64,000 nt of DNA from Leishmania martiniquensis (Eukaryota; Euglenozoa; Kinetoplastea; Trypanosomatida; Trypanosomatidae). The stretch is taken from assembly GCF_017916325.1 (NCBI RefSeq), contig NC_090159.1, positions 561,001-625,000 on the forward strand, given 5' to 3'. A program made the position numbers and the translations under genes. Below, in pieces: positions 32,527 to 44,993 of the stretch. Position 1 is the first letter of the stretch, and each line of letters begins with the position of its first letter. The notes below the pieces were generated by a model, which did not search any database, had not been told where the DNA came from, and saw only the letters and a list, made by a program, of their open reading frames with translations.

Positions 32527-34674
32527 ATGCAGTCCCAAAACAGTTCCACCCGGCCGTCGCAGCAAGATCCATTGCCAGACCTCAACGCCCTCGCCGCCAA
32601 TCCGTTGTTCCCCTTCGCTTCTGCGGCCGGCGCAGGCGGCTCCGGCGATGGACAGCAGCAGCAGCTGCAGACGACGACAACGCACCTCTACGAGGCATCT
32701 CATCTTGATTGTCTCGTGAAGGCCATGTCGGGCGACGACAAGAAAGCCGCGGTGGCGCCAGAGCCGGCGTCCAAAAACGCACGCACCGACCTTACTGTCT
32801 CGATGCTGGCAGCGCAGGGTACCGCTCTCAATGCGCTGCCGCAGCCGCCACTGTTTGTTGCCTCTCAGTTCGCTCCGCTCGGCGCCGGTGCAGGCTCCAA
32901 CGCAAGTCGCTCCTCGGCCCCGTCCCAAAGCAGTACCTCGGCGCCGGTTGGATGCGGTCCGCAGATGTACAACGGCGACCCCACTTTTCTCTACCCAACC
33001 TGCGCCAACGAGGTGCTTTCTTTGACACCAACGCCGTCAGCTCAGGGCCAAGCCGACGGCTTCGTCGCCGGCGCCACCACCACCACCCCTCCGGCGACGC
33101 CCATGAGTGCTAGTGCCGTGAACAACAATACAAGTACCCCTCTCTCACAAGCCACGGTGAGCGGCGCAGCGACGTCGTCGAGTGTGACCGTGCCTTCCAG
33201 CCAGCCAAACGATGCTGAGGTGCGCAGCAACCTGTTTGTGTGTGGTCTCCCCGTCAGCGTTAGCGACAAGGAGCTGCTAGAGATGTTCGAAGAGTATGGG
33301 GAGATCGAGTCCGCTAAGGTCATGCTCGACATTCACACTGGCCGTAGCCGAGGCATCGCCTTTGTGAAGTTTAAAAGTGTGGAGGATGCTGAGAAAGCAG
33401 TGGACGCGCTGAACGGCACGACGTTGAATGGGCATCAGCTCACTGTGCGTGTGGCGAACTCGCGTGCCGCCTACCTGCCAGGCAACCCGACCAACAAGAC
33501 ATTTGTGCGCAACGTGCCGCTGACAGTGTCACGCACGGCTCTCTTCGACTACTTCGCACAGTTCGGCGAAGTCACCGACCTGTCTATTAAATCGGACACC
33601 GCGCAAAGCCGCCACAGCCCGTCCGGCCGCTCCGCTAGCGCTGCAGATGACAGCGGCGACGACCGGCTGAACATTGTCTTCATCACGTACTCGACCAAGG
33701 AGGCGGCTGCCAAGGCCGCCGAGGCGACGCACACGAAGACACCGTTCGCGGAGTGCAATGGTGTGCCACTGCTGGCGAAGGTCGCCGAGGACACGGTGCG
33801 CCGCATGGAGCGCCTGTCACGTCGCCAACGCTCTGCCGTGGGCGGCGAAGGATCGAGGGACGTGAACGCGGCGACCAGTGGTGGCAGCATCCCGTCGATG
33901 AGTAGGTTCGTTGCGCCGCCGATAGCTGCCGCTCTTCCTCCTGGAATGATGATGCCATCGATGATGCCCATGACCGGCGGCTTTCCTCCTGCGACGTTTG
34001 TCTCTGTTCCGAGCATGGGTAGTCCACCTGACCTGGCCGCAGCCGCAATAATGCCCGCGAGCGTGCCAGGTGACCACATGACGGCCTTCCGAGATGCCAA
34101 TGGAAACACCATCTACGCCCCAGCGCCACCGAATCCCAGCGGCGCGGCTGGCGGTATGGCGTTCGCTGTGCCGGGCAACATGGCGCAGTCGAGCATGTTC
34201 TTTGGTGCACAGTCGCCATCGCTGCCAATGGCCCAGTCGCCGTCACAGCAGCCTCAGCAGCCGCCACCACCGCCGGCGGCACATCCGCAAACTTTGTACA
34301 TCAGCACACCAAACGGCTTTGTTCCAGCCCCGCAGTCGCAGCAGCCGCAGCCTTTACCTCAGCCGCAGCCGCCGCAGTCGCAGCCGCAGCCGCAGCCGCA
34401 GCAGCCGCAGCCGCAGCCGCAGTCGCAACCTCAGGCTCAGTTGCAGTTCTTCCCAGCACCACCACCACTGACGTCGGCACCGCCCCAGTCGCAGCAGGCC
34501 ATACCAATGGCAGGCACTGCACCTGGACAGTTTGTGTACATGCAGGCATCTAACGGGTCGATGGTGCCGGTGATGTACAGCGGCTCGCAGCCGGCGGTGG
34601 CACCAGTGATTCAGCCGCAGCAGATGAATCCCTATTTCGTGATGATGGGAGGACAGCAGCCTCCAAGCCAGTAG
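32527..34674 (+). CDS. RNA-binding protein with two RRM domains and a Gln/Pro-rich tail
   Basis: A 715-residue protein with two RNA-recognition motifs in tandem. RRM1 spans about residues 234-310, with RNP2 LFVCGL at 236-241 and RNP1 RGIAFVKF at 275-282. RRM2 spans about 324-415, with TFVRNV at 325-330 and a less typical RNP1 (NIVFITYS) and an inserted Ser-rich loop. RRM1 resembles ELAV/poly(A)-binding type domains. The N-terminal 230 residues are Ser/Ala/Pro/Gln-rich. The C-terminal 300 residues are Met/Pro/Gln-rich, including a near-perfect Gln-Pro repeat at about 600-640. Such proteins act on mRNA stability or translation, the main level of gene control in trypanosomatids. The specific target is not deducible. 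The start is the first ATG after 30661, well over 1.8 kb upstream, so it is unambiguous. Confidence 0.92.
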   Translation: MQSQNSSTRPSQQDPLPDLNALAANPLFPFASAAGAGGSGDGQQQQLQTTTTHLYEASHLDCLVKAMSGDDKKAAVAPEPASKNARTDLTVSMLAAQGTALNALPQPPLFVASQFAPLGAGAGSNASRSSAPSQSSTSAPVGCGPQMYNGDPTFLYPTCANEVLSLTPTPSAQGQADGFVAGATTTTPPATPMSASAVNNNTSTPLSQATVSGAATSSSVTVPSSQPNDAEVRSNLFVCGLPVSVSDKELLEMFEEYGEIESAKVMLDIHTGRSRGIAFVKFKSVEDAEKAVDALNGTTLNGHQLTVRVANSRAAYLPGNPTNKTFVRNVPLTVSRTALFDYFAQFGEVTDLSIKSDTAQSRHSPSGRSASAADDSGDDRLNIVFITYSTKEAAAKAAEATHTKTPFAECNGVPLLAKVAEDTVRRMERLSRRQRSAVGGEGSRDVNAATSGGSIPSMSRFVAPPIAAALPPGMMMPSMMPMTGGFPPATFVSVPSMGSPPDLAAAAIMPASVPGDHMTAFRDANGNTIYAPAPPNPSGAAGGMAFAVPGNMAQSSMFFGAQSPSLPMAQSPSQQPQQPPPPPAAHPQTLYISTPNGFVPAPQSQQPQPLPQPQPPQSQPQPQPQQPQPQPQSQPQAQLQFFPAPPPLTSAPPQSQQAIPMAGTAPGQFVYMQASNGSMVPVMYSGSQPAVAPVIQPQQMNPYFVMMGGQQPPSQ
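34330..34440 (+). repeat. CAG-CCG hexamer-like repeat encoding Gln-Pro
   Basis: Tandem CAGCCG units with CAGTCG and CAGCCT variants, inside the RNA-binding protein gene. They encode alternating Gln and Pro. The tract is likely to vary in length between strains. Confidence 0.85.
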
Positions 34675-36689
34675 ACGCGTGCCTCGAGCAAGCGTGCGCG
34701 CGTTAGGTGACGGCTCGGCCGAACACTCTCTCGCGTGCGTTTCGCCATGCATCTCGTGCTCGTCCCTCTTATTCATGCTATGAACCGTTCCCTCCCCCTG
34801 GGGGGGTAGGAGTGCCAGCCTTCCTCCTCCGAAGATGTATTTCTAATTTCTTCGCATCCCCCTTTCCCGGCCTCGCCGCCTTGCCCCCCCCCCTGTGCTA
34901 TCGCTCAGTCCTTCGACACTTGACGACGACTGGCTGCGCCTTCCTCTTCGCCACTGTCCTCCCTCCCTTCCTCCCCCTCCGGCTGGCCCGCCCGCCCCCT
35001 GTCATGTCGAGTGGCCGTCAGCGCGACGTCTTCCGTTTTCCTCTCACATCTCTCTCTTCCTCCCCTGCGCCTGCGCAACGCTCTCGATCCCGCTCCACCC
35101 CACCTATCATCGTCATCGTCTTCACTGTTTTCTCCTTTTAAATATCTTTGCTGTCCGCTGGACTGCACTTTCCACGTGAGTGTGCGTGTATGTGTGTACT
35201 TCACTCTCTTCGACAGATCATTCGCATACACACACACAGACAGACAGACAGACATAGATGCACACAGACAGATGCATGCATGGAGATATTGACACGAAAG
35301 CCCTCGCTACCCCCCTCTTCGCTGGTCCTTTCTCGTTTCAAGGCACACGTGTATGTGCATACGTACGTGCACGTATCCGACTGTTTCGCCGCATTTTTTC
35401 CCTCTGTGCGTTTGTGTGTGCTATGAATCTCTAGCCCCCCTCCCCTCCTTTTTCCCCTGCCTGAAGCGCGCCCATTTTTCTTCGTTTCTGTTGTAAACGC
35501 ACACGCACATAAGCACACAGACAGAGAGACACGGGGACTGGCACTGCCACTGACAGACACGTATCACTCTCACTCACTAACGCTCTGTCGCTCCTAATGG
35601 TATTGCTTTATTTGCCTCATTTATCTTTGGTTTCCTCGTACTTCCTCTCTTCCCTCTCTCTCGCTGCCTTTTTCAGTCTTGGATGACGACTTCTCCGCGC
35701 GTGCTCGTTGGTGTGCGTTACAATAGTTCTGACTCCTCTGCTTTTGGCCTTTGCGTTGCATATTTTTCTCTGTAGCTCCCTCTGTCCCCTTCTTCCCCAA
35801 CACACACACACACACACAAGCGCGGGCTTCTCCTTTTTCTCTTCCGCTGTTGGAGGACGACTGCTCGCACCTTCCCCCACTCACGCCCCGCCTCTCTCGT
35901 TCGTTTCTGTCCTCTCTTCCCCCGCATGTCTAACCCCCCTTCCCCTCCCCCTCCCCCTCCCCCCGCTTGGTCGGCTGGTCGGGTGTTTTTTTCCCTGTAC
36001 TTGTGGTGCTCGTCGTGGATAGGTTTGTCTGCATACGACTGTGCTCGTATGCCCGTGCCCGTATAGTATTCGACCTGTATGCATTTCTGTGCCCAACCCT
36101 CTTCACTGCCTCCTTTGGGCTGGGGGAATCTGTGCGTGCCTTTGTATGCCTGCGAACGCGCGCGCGCCCGCCCGCTCTCTTGTACCCCTCCTTCTTCTCT
36201 ATCCATATCCCTGTCGCCATTCCTCCCTCAGCCCCCATAGACCTCTCCTTTCTCCATGTGCTCTGCCCCCTCTTTCTCCCTGGTCTTCTATCGTCTCCAC
36301 GGGTCTCTCATGCAGATGTGCACCCACTCTATCATTTCATGCAGTGCGCGCGCCTGTGTGTGTGTGTGTGCGTGCGTGTATGCATGTGTGCTCAGTTTTT
36401 TATGTCATCGCTTCCTTCCGTAGGTCATCTCGCCGCGTTTTCCTCCTCCTCCTCCTCCGCTTCGATGGGGTGCTGCCTCTATGGAAATGACTGGCGACTT
36501 CGCCTCGTCCTCCGCTCTTCTCGCAAAGCTCGTTTTTTCGTTTATATTGGCCTTCCCCCCTCGTCTGCTGCTGCTGCTGCTCCCTCCTCCCCATGCTCCC
36601 CGCATTGCCTGCTAGCGCGGTCCTTGTAGGGGTTGCCTCTCAGCTTTGTTTTTGCATGCGTGCGCGCTCTGCTCTCCCCCGTTCAACGC
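34675..36689. other. RNA-binding protein 3' UTR and spacer
   Basis: No gene recognised. The stretch has pyrimidine-rich sequence, an ACAG repeat near 35235-35253, CA and GT repeats near 35800-35818 and 36356-36380, and a CCCCTC run at about 35935-35965. ATG occurs at normal frequency here, unlike the zone upstream of the gene. Confidence 0.65.
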
Positions 36690-37830
36690 AGCTGGCCACC
36701 TCGTCGCGGTACCAGCAGCTCTGCTCCTCACAGAGTCGGGGACGCGGGGAGCCCGCAGCCTGCCCTGAGGCGCTGCAGCGGACTGTTTCGTGCCTGCGAG
36801 CAGGTGCTGGCTGGCGGGCTGTGCGAAAGGGGCCTATGGCCATGGTCGCGCTTGTGCCAGCTCGCCACGAACCGCGCCGACGGCTCAGCAGATATCGACG
36901 CTTACTCCTGTGAAGGTCGTGCGGATACAGGTGAAGGTGGCGTGTCTCTGCTGCCACAGACGTATAGCCATACCCCACCTGTCGCGGCGCGTGCGGGCGA
37001 GCCATTCCAGTCGCGCCCTCCCCACAGCATCGACGGAAGCGGAGGTTATGGAGGTAGCGAGCCCCCCCACTCATCAGACGACAGCGTCGCACAGAAGGGG
37101 GCCCTGGGACGCGAGCGAAAGAAACGTGAGCGCCATGCGCACGCGCTGTTGACCGCACTTCACATGATGTATCGCACGTACCAACAGCGTATGCAGATGC
37201 CTGGGGGGGGGTAGGAGCGGTACGTGGGAAAAGGCGCGCGGGACTGCGTTCTCATCAGCCCCGAAGCGCACGTGCGCGAAGCAGAAGGCATCTCCTGTAT
37301 CCAGCTGGGTGGCCTGATGAGGTGCAGGAGCGGGAAGCATCTCGACTACAGCCGGGGACTACATGGCCGAGTCTCCCCGAACCTAACATGCAGTGCCGCT
37401 GCGCTACTTTATGAAGCGCAGCTGCTTGAAGCGTCTCAGGAAGAAACATGAGATGATGGCAAGGTGCACGGTCTCCGTGGACCTTGACCGGGAGCTTTTC
37501 AGCTCCCTCCCTGACCCTGGCGCGCATGCACGTCGGCTGCCCCCTTTTCACCCGAACGGCAGGTGCCACTGCCCACACCCTCGCGCAGGACCCTGCAGGT
37601 GGCGTGTTTAGGTCGAGGCGCGCATTGCACTCGGGTTCTGTGTGGCGGCGGCAGCGCTAGTCCTTCACCAGAAAAAAAGAAGGGGACACGGAGAGCTGAG
37701 CAGAGCTCCGTGAGGTGCACTTCCCCGATTTGGCGGCAGAGTGCTTCATCCTGGACGGCGAGGGCTGCGTCGTCGTTGCGCTGCAGTCTGAATGGACTGA
37801 GATGCGTCTGCCCACCCACGTGTATACTTG
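36690..37830 (+). pseudogene. Decayed protein-coding gene (relic A)
   Basis: A GC-rich island with coding-like codon use, flanked by low-complexity spacer, but broken in several places. Coding-looking text runs in one frame to about 36870, in a second frame from about 36783 to a TAG at 37212-37214, and continues in that frame after the stop to 37451. It then moves to another frame at about 37393-37611 (including SVDLDRELFSSLPD) and to another at about 37705-37830 (HFPDLAAECFILDGEGC). The pieces look like parts of an ordinary protein rather than random translation, but I recognise no family. At least three frame changes and one stop are needed to link them. Assembly errors cannot be excluded, although intact long genes nearby argue against poor sequence quality. 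Confidence 0.5.
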
Positions 37831-40800
37831 TATATATATATATGTACATATATATTTGTGGGCGTGTGTGTATCTGGATGACGCGTGGCAGGTCTCGTGC
37901 AAAGAAGCTTAGCCCGTGCATTCCCGCGTTCTTGCCTCCCCCTGCCCATCTGCTTTCGGAGTTGTACGCTACCTGTGACTGACGCCGCTCTTTGTGCACG
38001 CTCTTAGGTCTGATGTATGGCGCCTCTTTCCTCTTTCCCCACCAACCCCTCATTCATATTTCTTATCTTTCCCCTCTCTGTCGGCGTACGCGCCTTGTGG
38101 TGCCGCTACTGCTTGCCTGCGTGGTCGATGACCTGCGTCTGCGCACACACATATATATATATATATGTATATGTGTACGTATGTAACTGTGTCTGCGTAT
38201 GTGTGTGATATTTCTCGGACGTTTCTTTGCCATCGCCTTTCCGTGGCGGGTCGAGAAGAAGCAGAAGAGGAGAACGGAGCCTTAACGGAAAGCCGAGACG
38301 AAGGAAAGGGAGACCAGCTGGAAGGAGGTGAGGGGGTGGTGTTGAAGAAATGGGCAGCTGTGCAGCCTCGGGCAGAGGTGGAAGGCGGGGGGGCTGTGCC
38401 TCTCCACGCAGCGCTTTGCTCTGTACGGAATCGACTCCGCTTAACTCTCTGAGCTTCTTACTGCGCCGTAGTTCCCAACCACATCTTTCACACCTATTCA
38501 TCCCTCTTTCTGAGCCACAGGTGGGGCGTGAGCACCGCACACTCATCGCTGCGGGTCTGTGTGCTGATGTCGGTCTGTGTTGAAGCGATGTCAGATCTTT
38601 TCTGTTGCTTTCCTTGCGTTTTTCTTTGTGTAGCTGTTTTCGGTGCACCTCTGCGGTTTGCCGTGCCATCTACGTTGGAGGCTCTCGTTTCTTCTCTTCT
38701 CTGCCTTCGCTTTTTTCTTTCTTTGACGATCACAATTCGTGCTCGATGTGCTTTTTTTCTTTCTCATCGTTCGATGACACACGGCGTGCTGCCGCGGCGC
38801 TGCCGTCTCTGCACCTTTCAGTGGTGCTAGTGAGCAACGCCTGTGAGTGCGCGCGCGCATGTGTGTGCATGTGTGTCTGACCCGCACTCGTGATCGCTCT
38901 CTCTCTCTTTCTCTATCTCATGACCTTCTCTTTTGGCGTGGCGTTTTCGAGGCGCGTAAGGGCCCTCGTGCCCTCTCCCCCCTCTCCTCATGGACGACCC
39001 TCTCTCTTTCTGTCTGCCTGTCTTTCCTCTTTCTTCCGTCGCTCACAAACTCCCAGACAGGCCTCTCCCTCCCTCCCCCCTGTGCTCTGTGGTATCCTCA
39101 CTCCATTCCTCTTGGACGATTTCATCGAGGCCCCTTCTCACACACACACACACCTCTTCTCGAGGGCTTTGCTCTATTCTTCCGCGTCCTTCTCTACCGG
39201 CGAGACATCTTTTCCTTCCTCCTCCTCCTCCCCTCGATTTCCATTTGATTTGGCGCATATGTGTTGTGTGTGTGTGTGTGAGTGCGTGCGTGAGATGCCG
39301 TTTGCCCGACGGCGTGTAAGCAGGTGCGTCTCGTTCTACTTCCCTTTCTCTTATCGTGTTCCCCCAGCACCCCCCTCCCCCTCCTCTCCCTGATTATCGT
39401 TGCATGCGCGTAAGCCTTTCTGTGGGTATCCCACCATGCACATCTGTTTGGGACTGTTTTATTGTGCCCTCGGCTGCTGCGGCTGTTGTAAAACGCAACT
39501 ACTGTGACGAGGGGAGGAGGGGAGGTGACGAGTGTAGTGGGTGAGGGGTGGGGGGCCATTGAGTCCAACGGAAGGCCGCCTCCTCCCCCCCTCTTTCTTA
39601 CACACACACAGACACACAAAGGCCTACACATGTGCGTACGCGCCGATGGCCACCTCGCCCACTGCATGGATCTCAGTAGTAGTGCTCATCTCTCTCTTTC
39701 GCTCCCCTTTTTTTCTTCCCATCCCCGTCGATGACCCGCTGTATTACCAGACGGATACAGCATCAGCTTCCACTTTCGCTGGACTGTATGCGACCACCCG
39801 CCCTGGCCTCTCCACTTTTACACAGTCTTTAACAAGCACAAACGCACGGCGAAGCATCGCCTCCTGTGTGCCCTTTCACCATCTATGACAGAGATGGATG
39901 AAGAGAAGATGACGGACAGACATACGCGCACGCGTGCGAAGGAGAGCAGAGGGGGAGAGGAGCACCACGTGGTGATCTGCAGTTTTTTTTTCTCTCTTGA
40001 TTCTTCTCTCGTCTGTACGGCATTGTTACCTCTTCCGTAGGTGCGCGTCTCTCTCCCCTTTCTCTTGTGCTCTTCTCTCGGACGTATGTATATATATTTT
40101 TTGTGTCTGCGTTTTATGTGCGGGCACGTGCGCGCCTCTGTGCGGTTGCTCAGCAACGACGCCAATACGAGGCGCCGTCGTGCATATTGTCCCTGTCGTG
40201 ATACGACTCGCTTGACACCTCCCATCTCTGCTTTTTCTGTTGCTCACCAATGCGCTAAACGCCACGCTCTTGCACGCTACCGTTCTTTTTTTTGTTTCTC
40301 TTTGACACTCGTTCAGCGCGCACTATTCCCTCTCTTCCTCTTCTTCGTTGTGACGCTCTTCTCTCCGCCGTTGCCCCCCTTTTTTGGTTGCTCCTGTTCA
40401 TTTATGCTCCTTCGATAGGTGTGTGCAAGAAAAAAAACATGCGTGCGAAGGCGTGTCTCTGTGCGTCTCTCTCCGTGTACGCCCTCGTTGACTTCTCTCT
40501 TCTCTCTCTGTGTTGCTCTCACGGATGCCCGTGTGCTGAAAGTGCCTATGTCTTCGTGCATGCACATTTTTGCTTCCATTGAGGTGTCTCACCGTTGTTC
40601 GTCCCTCTTGGCTTGTTGCTGTATCTATTTGTCTTGATTTAAGTCGTTGCTTTCGTGTGAAGTGCCGTGAAGAGCGCGGCGATCCGCGGCATTCCTCCCC
40701 TTCCGCCCTCTCCCCCTTCCCCCCTTTGCAGCCTCTCTCTCTCTGTGTGTGCTGACGTCGTATGGTAAAGCTCTCAAAGACTGAAAGAGGTAAACAGGCG

Positions 40801-41636
40801 ACGAGAGAAAGCATGACGCATCCATGGGGAGGGGGAGCCCTGCCGTAGAGCAAGTGCTCTCCCCCGGGCCGCCTCCGGCGCCCATCCACCTCTCTTCAAG
40901 GTGACTCGGTCTCGCGTTCGGCACCTGCAGGAAGGAGGGTGAGGATGGGTGTAAGGGTGAGTTCGCTGGCAGGCGCGCGACTTTTGCTTTCTTTTTCCCT
41001 GGCGCTCTGGTGCTTGAGGAAGAGAACCGTGCCTACGTGACAGGCAAGCTGCCGGATGAGTCTTCTGTGCGCAGTGCTGCGAGGACTGCTCTCTCTCTCG
41101 CTTCTGCCCTCTCTGTCAGGAGGGCCCTGTCCCACTCTGTTGACAGCTCTCACTCTGCCCCCCCTTCGTTCTCTGAGGAAGTGCTTTGCCCCTGATGCCA
41201 CGCGCGCCCTCATCTCCCTCCTCATCGTTTGCCTCGCTGCGTTTTCGTGCTTAGAAGCACACAGTTGACGCCGTGCTTCCCCCCTTCCCTCTCTCTCTGC
41301 TCTCTACAAGCACGCGCATCCACGGCGAACGGCCTTCACACTCACTCACACATCCCTCCCCCTCTGGCTATCGCCCTCGTTCATCCCCTCCCCCTACTCC
41401 GCCCGTCCCCGCCTTCGCCGGCGAGGACGCCTCGAGGCGCTTCTATCTCTTGTATTGCCCGCCTTCTTGTATGCACTCTCTTGCACGGTCGCTGACTCAG
41501 CAGGCTGCACACAGCGGGGCTTCCCATACCGCCGAGCAGCCCATCCATCAATACAGAGTAGGGGAAGAGAAAAGACCCATTGCCGTAGCCAGCAAAGAGT
41601 CTCAGTAGGGGGGTGGTGGTGGGGGGTCTGCCGCTC
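37831..41636. other. Spacer between the two gene relics
   Basis: No gene recognised. TA/TG microsatellites sit at 37829-37860 and 38148-38190, CA runs near 39140-39152 and 39600-39618, and a TA run near 40086-40100. Pyrimidine-rich tracts alternate with short purine-rich stretches. A tract around 41281-41400 could once have served as the trans-splicing signal of relic B. Confidence 0.6.
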
Positions 41637-44600
41637 ATGTCGAATGCGCCCGCGTCGCTACCTGCTCTGAGCGTCGGGGAAGCGAACGACTTTGGCCCAC
41701 AAGGGGTGAAGGACTCGCGGCCTCCTAACGCTGGGGTGACTGTGGTGCCCCTGAGGCCGCACTTTTCGTAGTTGCCTCACCCGGTGACGTTGCGCCCGCT
41801 GTCGCACCTACGTGGCTGCACAGTGCGACGAGGAGCGGAAAAGGGAGCAGCACCACCGTCACTCGGAGACAGGCCGCTGCGTTTGCCATCGCTGCGACTG
41901 TCTGCCGCTCACTTTTCATGCAGCAGCACAGCGGCAGCCCACGCCAGTACACCGTCCCGTTCAACCTATCGCCCCCGACGCACACTTCCGCTCGTGTTTT
42001 CTTTTGCAAGGGCGACGGGGATAGTCGACAGCGGCTGCCAGAGCGACGGTACCCACCGTACACCATTGCCTGCTACCACGGCGACCGTGGTGGTGCCTGT
42101 GACAATGGTCGGCGACCGTGCTCCCCTCCGCAGGGCAGCCATCCTCACCGTGCGCTCACTACTCCTGAGACGACCACAGATGACAGGTGCGTAGACCGTG
42201 CTGAGGCGCGACCGTCAGCCTTCGACGTGACGCCTGCCCTTTTATCGGAGACGGCAGGGGAAAACACGCAGGTGCCTGATGTCACCACTGCCACGCAATC
42301 GACGCCGCTACCACCTCCGGCTCTTGAAGAAGTCTTGGCGTCGCCGGAGGTGGCTCGGCTCGTGCGCAGGCTTCGGCGGCACATGGAGGAGCTTGCAGAG
42401 CTCGCTGGAAGCACTAGAGGAGCAGTACGGTACTACGCATGAGGGCAGTGCAAGGGGTGGTGACGCTGCGAAGTGTGCACTGCCTCCTCTACTCCCAGCC
42501 GAGGTGGAGGCTGCTTACATGTCTGCTGTCACTAATGCCGAGCATCATTCCGGTAACCTGTCGGCAGCGCGATCCTGCGACGGTACTCGCGGCTCGACGA
42601 CCGGCGTGGTGCTGCCGGCGGCAGCAGAAGGGTCCCAGCGTAGTCACCCTGGCTCCACCGGAAGCAGGGCTTTTAGGATGCGATGTGCCCTCTGCTCGAG
42701 CCCCGAGAAGGGCTGTGGCTGGTGGTGAACGGGTCTACGTAGCGGTCAACGGCGCTGTTGGGCGGCGTTGCTCGGCATCACCGGGGCACCCTTCGCCACT
42801 GGAAGGGGCCCCGCACGAGCGGCGCATTACCACCACCCCTCGACAGTTTCCAGCCGTTGCCTTCTACAGCCTCCGAGGCGGCCACTCCGATCTTGACGTC
42901 GCCTGAGTCTGCGAGCACGCTCAACTCGCCCATCGCCCTTTTCGGGTTTACTGAGCTACGCACAGCCAGTAACTATCGCGACGAGGGCGGCTCTGGCGGC
43001 GATGTAGCGCTAGACGTATCGGCGGTGCGCCGGCTGCGGGGACTTCGGATTGGAAATGGCGAAGGGAGCGTATCCATGGACCGTCCTGTGAGCAGCATGC
43101 GCAAGCCATTGGGTAAGGGATGTGACACTGGCGCTCCAGAAGAGCTTTGTGGAGTGCTTCGGGGGGCGCCCCGTGACGTCACTTCAGGCTCGCTCTTCAA
43201 AAGGAGGCCCAACAGCTGACGCCGCCGGTTGCAGCAGAAATGGCGACGTGAAAGCGGCGCTGAGTCACGGAGGGTATAGCGGGAGCAGGGAATCACTTAT
43301 CACACTTGACGTCTACTTGCAGCGCATGCGTATCCCCTTCACCGACCAAGGGAGGGCGACGTCGACGAGGAGCCCCAGTCGCTGCCCAGCCGTAGCGACA
43401 GGTGCCGGAGAGGGCTCATTCATGCTGGCCTCCGGTGCGTCGATGTTTTGCCAGTCGCTTACGACGACGGCCACCATTGGTGCGTTGGAAGAGGATGCGT
43501 CATGCGAGGACGATATCGCGATGTGCGCGCGCGAGGTGAGGATGACATCGCAGCCCGAGGACACGCAGAGGAGGCCGTATGGGCTGCGCCCGGGCTCGAT
43601 GAGGTCGGGGCGATCATTCGCTGTGCCACTCCAGTGGCCGAGTCGTCTGCCGTGATGCTGGACCAGAAGCTCAGTCGCGCGATTCAGTCTCCGCCGCCAG
43701 ACACGACGCGCCGCCCCTCGACTGCGGCGGGGCAGATGAAAGCAGCGGCGGCGAAGTGGAGCACCTTCATGCGGCTGCTGCCGGCCGAGGGAGCTGACAC
43801 TCCCGTCCTCAATGCCGGCGACGGAGTGTTGACGGACGCGCCGAGCTCCTATGCAGACATTACGGCGGCTCGCAGCTCGACAGACGCGGAGGTTAGTACC
43901 AGTGCAGCGATAATGAACCATGAGGTGGCGACCAACAGGAACGCTAGCGACTTCGAGGACACGGAGGCTGACGGTAAGAATGCAGCGGCGAACGTGGAGA
44001 ACGAGGTGGGCGGAGATCGGGAGCCTAAATCCCCAGATTTCGCCGCCGCCATCGCAGCGCGCGAGACTGCATCGCTGCGAGCTTTGGGCCCTCAAAACAG
44101 TACCACAGAGGGTTCTGCGTTTGCCTCTCGTGGTCGCGTCGCCTGTCGTGGAGACGCTGTACCGCCCCGACACGGGCTGCGCGGTGCCACGGGCCCGGCT
44201 GCGCCGATCTCTAGATGACAGGCACACCGACGTGCGAGAGCCTCAGCTGCATTGCTACGATCGCCTCTATCCAAAGCTACTTGATGCTGCGAGCGATGGC
44301 AAGGATCTCCACCTCGCGTATTCAGCGGCGGGGCAGAAGGGTGGATGGCAGCTTGCACGATAGCGTAGGTTTCCCACTCGGCAAAGCCGCCAAGACGCTG
44401 TCCTTCTCTTTCCCACGCTCCAATGCACCGTCGCGGTTCTTCGACCCATTCAAACACCGATTGCTGACGTGGGCGGCCGCGTTCTCCTCTGCCGCCCCGC
44501 TGCCACCTCCGCGGCCAGACACCTCTGAGGCCGTGTGGTGCAGCTCTACGAATCCCGTGGACGCTGCTTCTGGCGCAGCCTTCTCCACTGCTGCAGAGTT

Positions 44601-44993
44601 GCTCTTGCGCACGCTGCTGCTATCACTAAAGTGTACAAACGTGGCAACACAACCGCACGCTACAGCGTCTCCCTCTCTAGTCCCCGTCGCCGCTCCACCT
44701 GTGCGGCGCTCGCCTTCCAAACTGCTCTGTGGCGGTACTACAGATGCGGCGCTCGTGCTGCCCACCGTGAGCACCACCGGCGACGCACTGCGCCTGTCTC
44801 GTCGCACACACTCATGCGGCTACACAAGCACTGCAGTGCTGACGACGGGTTGCCCTGGCCCGATATCGGGACCCAGCTCCAGCCACATGCCTGTGATCCG
44901 ACGAGGCTACGAAGGGACTCCCACGGAGCGGTAGCGCTGGACGGAAGACTACGGCGGCACCACCATCACGGCTCTCTGGCGTTGCTGCGATGA
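41637..44993 (+). pseudogene. Decayed long protein-coding gene (relic B)
   Basis: About 3.3 kb of coding-like, GC-rich sequence in which the reading frame changes at least six times. An ATG at 41637 opens 44 codons ending at 41771. Before that stop, near 41740, a second frame takes over and continues to 42441 (for example PFNLSPPTHTSARVFFCKG). Frames then change near 42400, 42700, 42850, 43125, 43560, 44120 and 44340. Individual segments are long and protein-like: one spans 43448-44218, and another contains GFPLGKAAKTLSFSFPRSNA. A short coiled-coil-like stretch (ARLVRRLRRHMEELAEL) is visible near 42355-42405. I do not recognise the family. No homopolymer explains the shifts, and neighbouring genes are intact, so genuine decay is favoured over sequencing error, though not proven. 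Confidence 0.6.

Noticed and set aside
43448..44218. A 257-codon frame as an independent gene
   Set aside because: Its first codons are not coding-like and the preceding and following segments continue the same coding signal in other frames, so it is better read as part of relic B.
41637..44993. Programmed frameshifting or cis-introns to explain relic B
   Set aside because: At least six changes of frame are needed, there are no slippery-site patterns, and cis-introns are extremely rare in these organisms.
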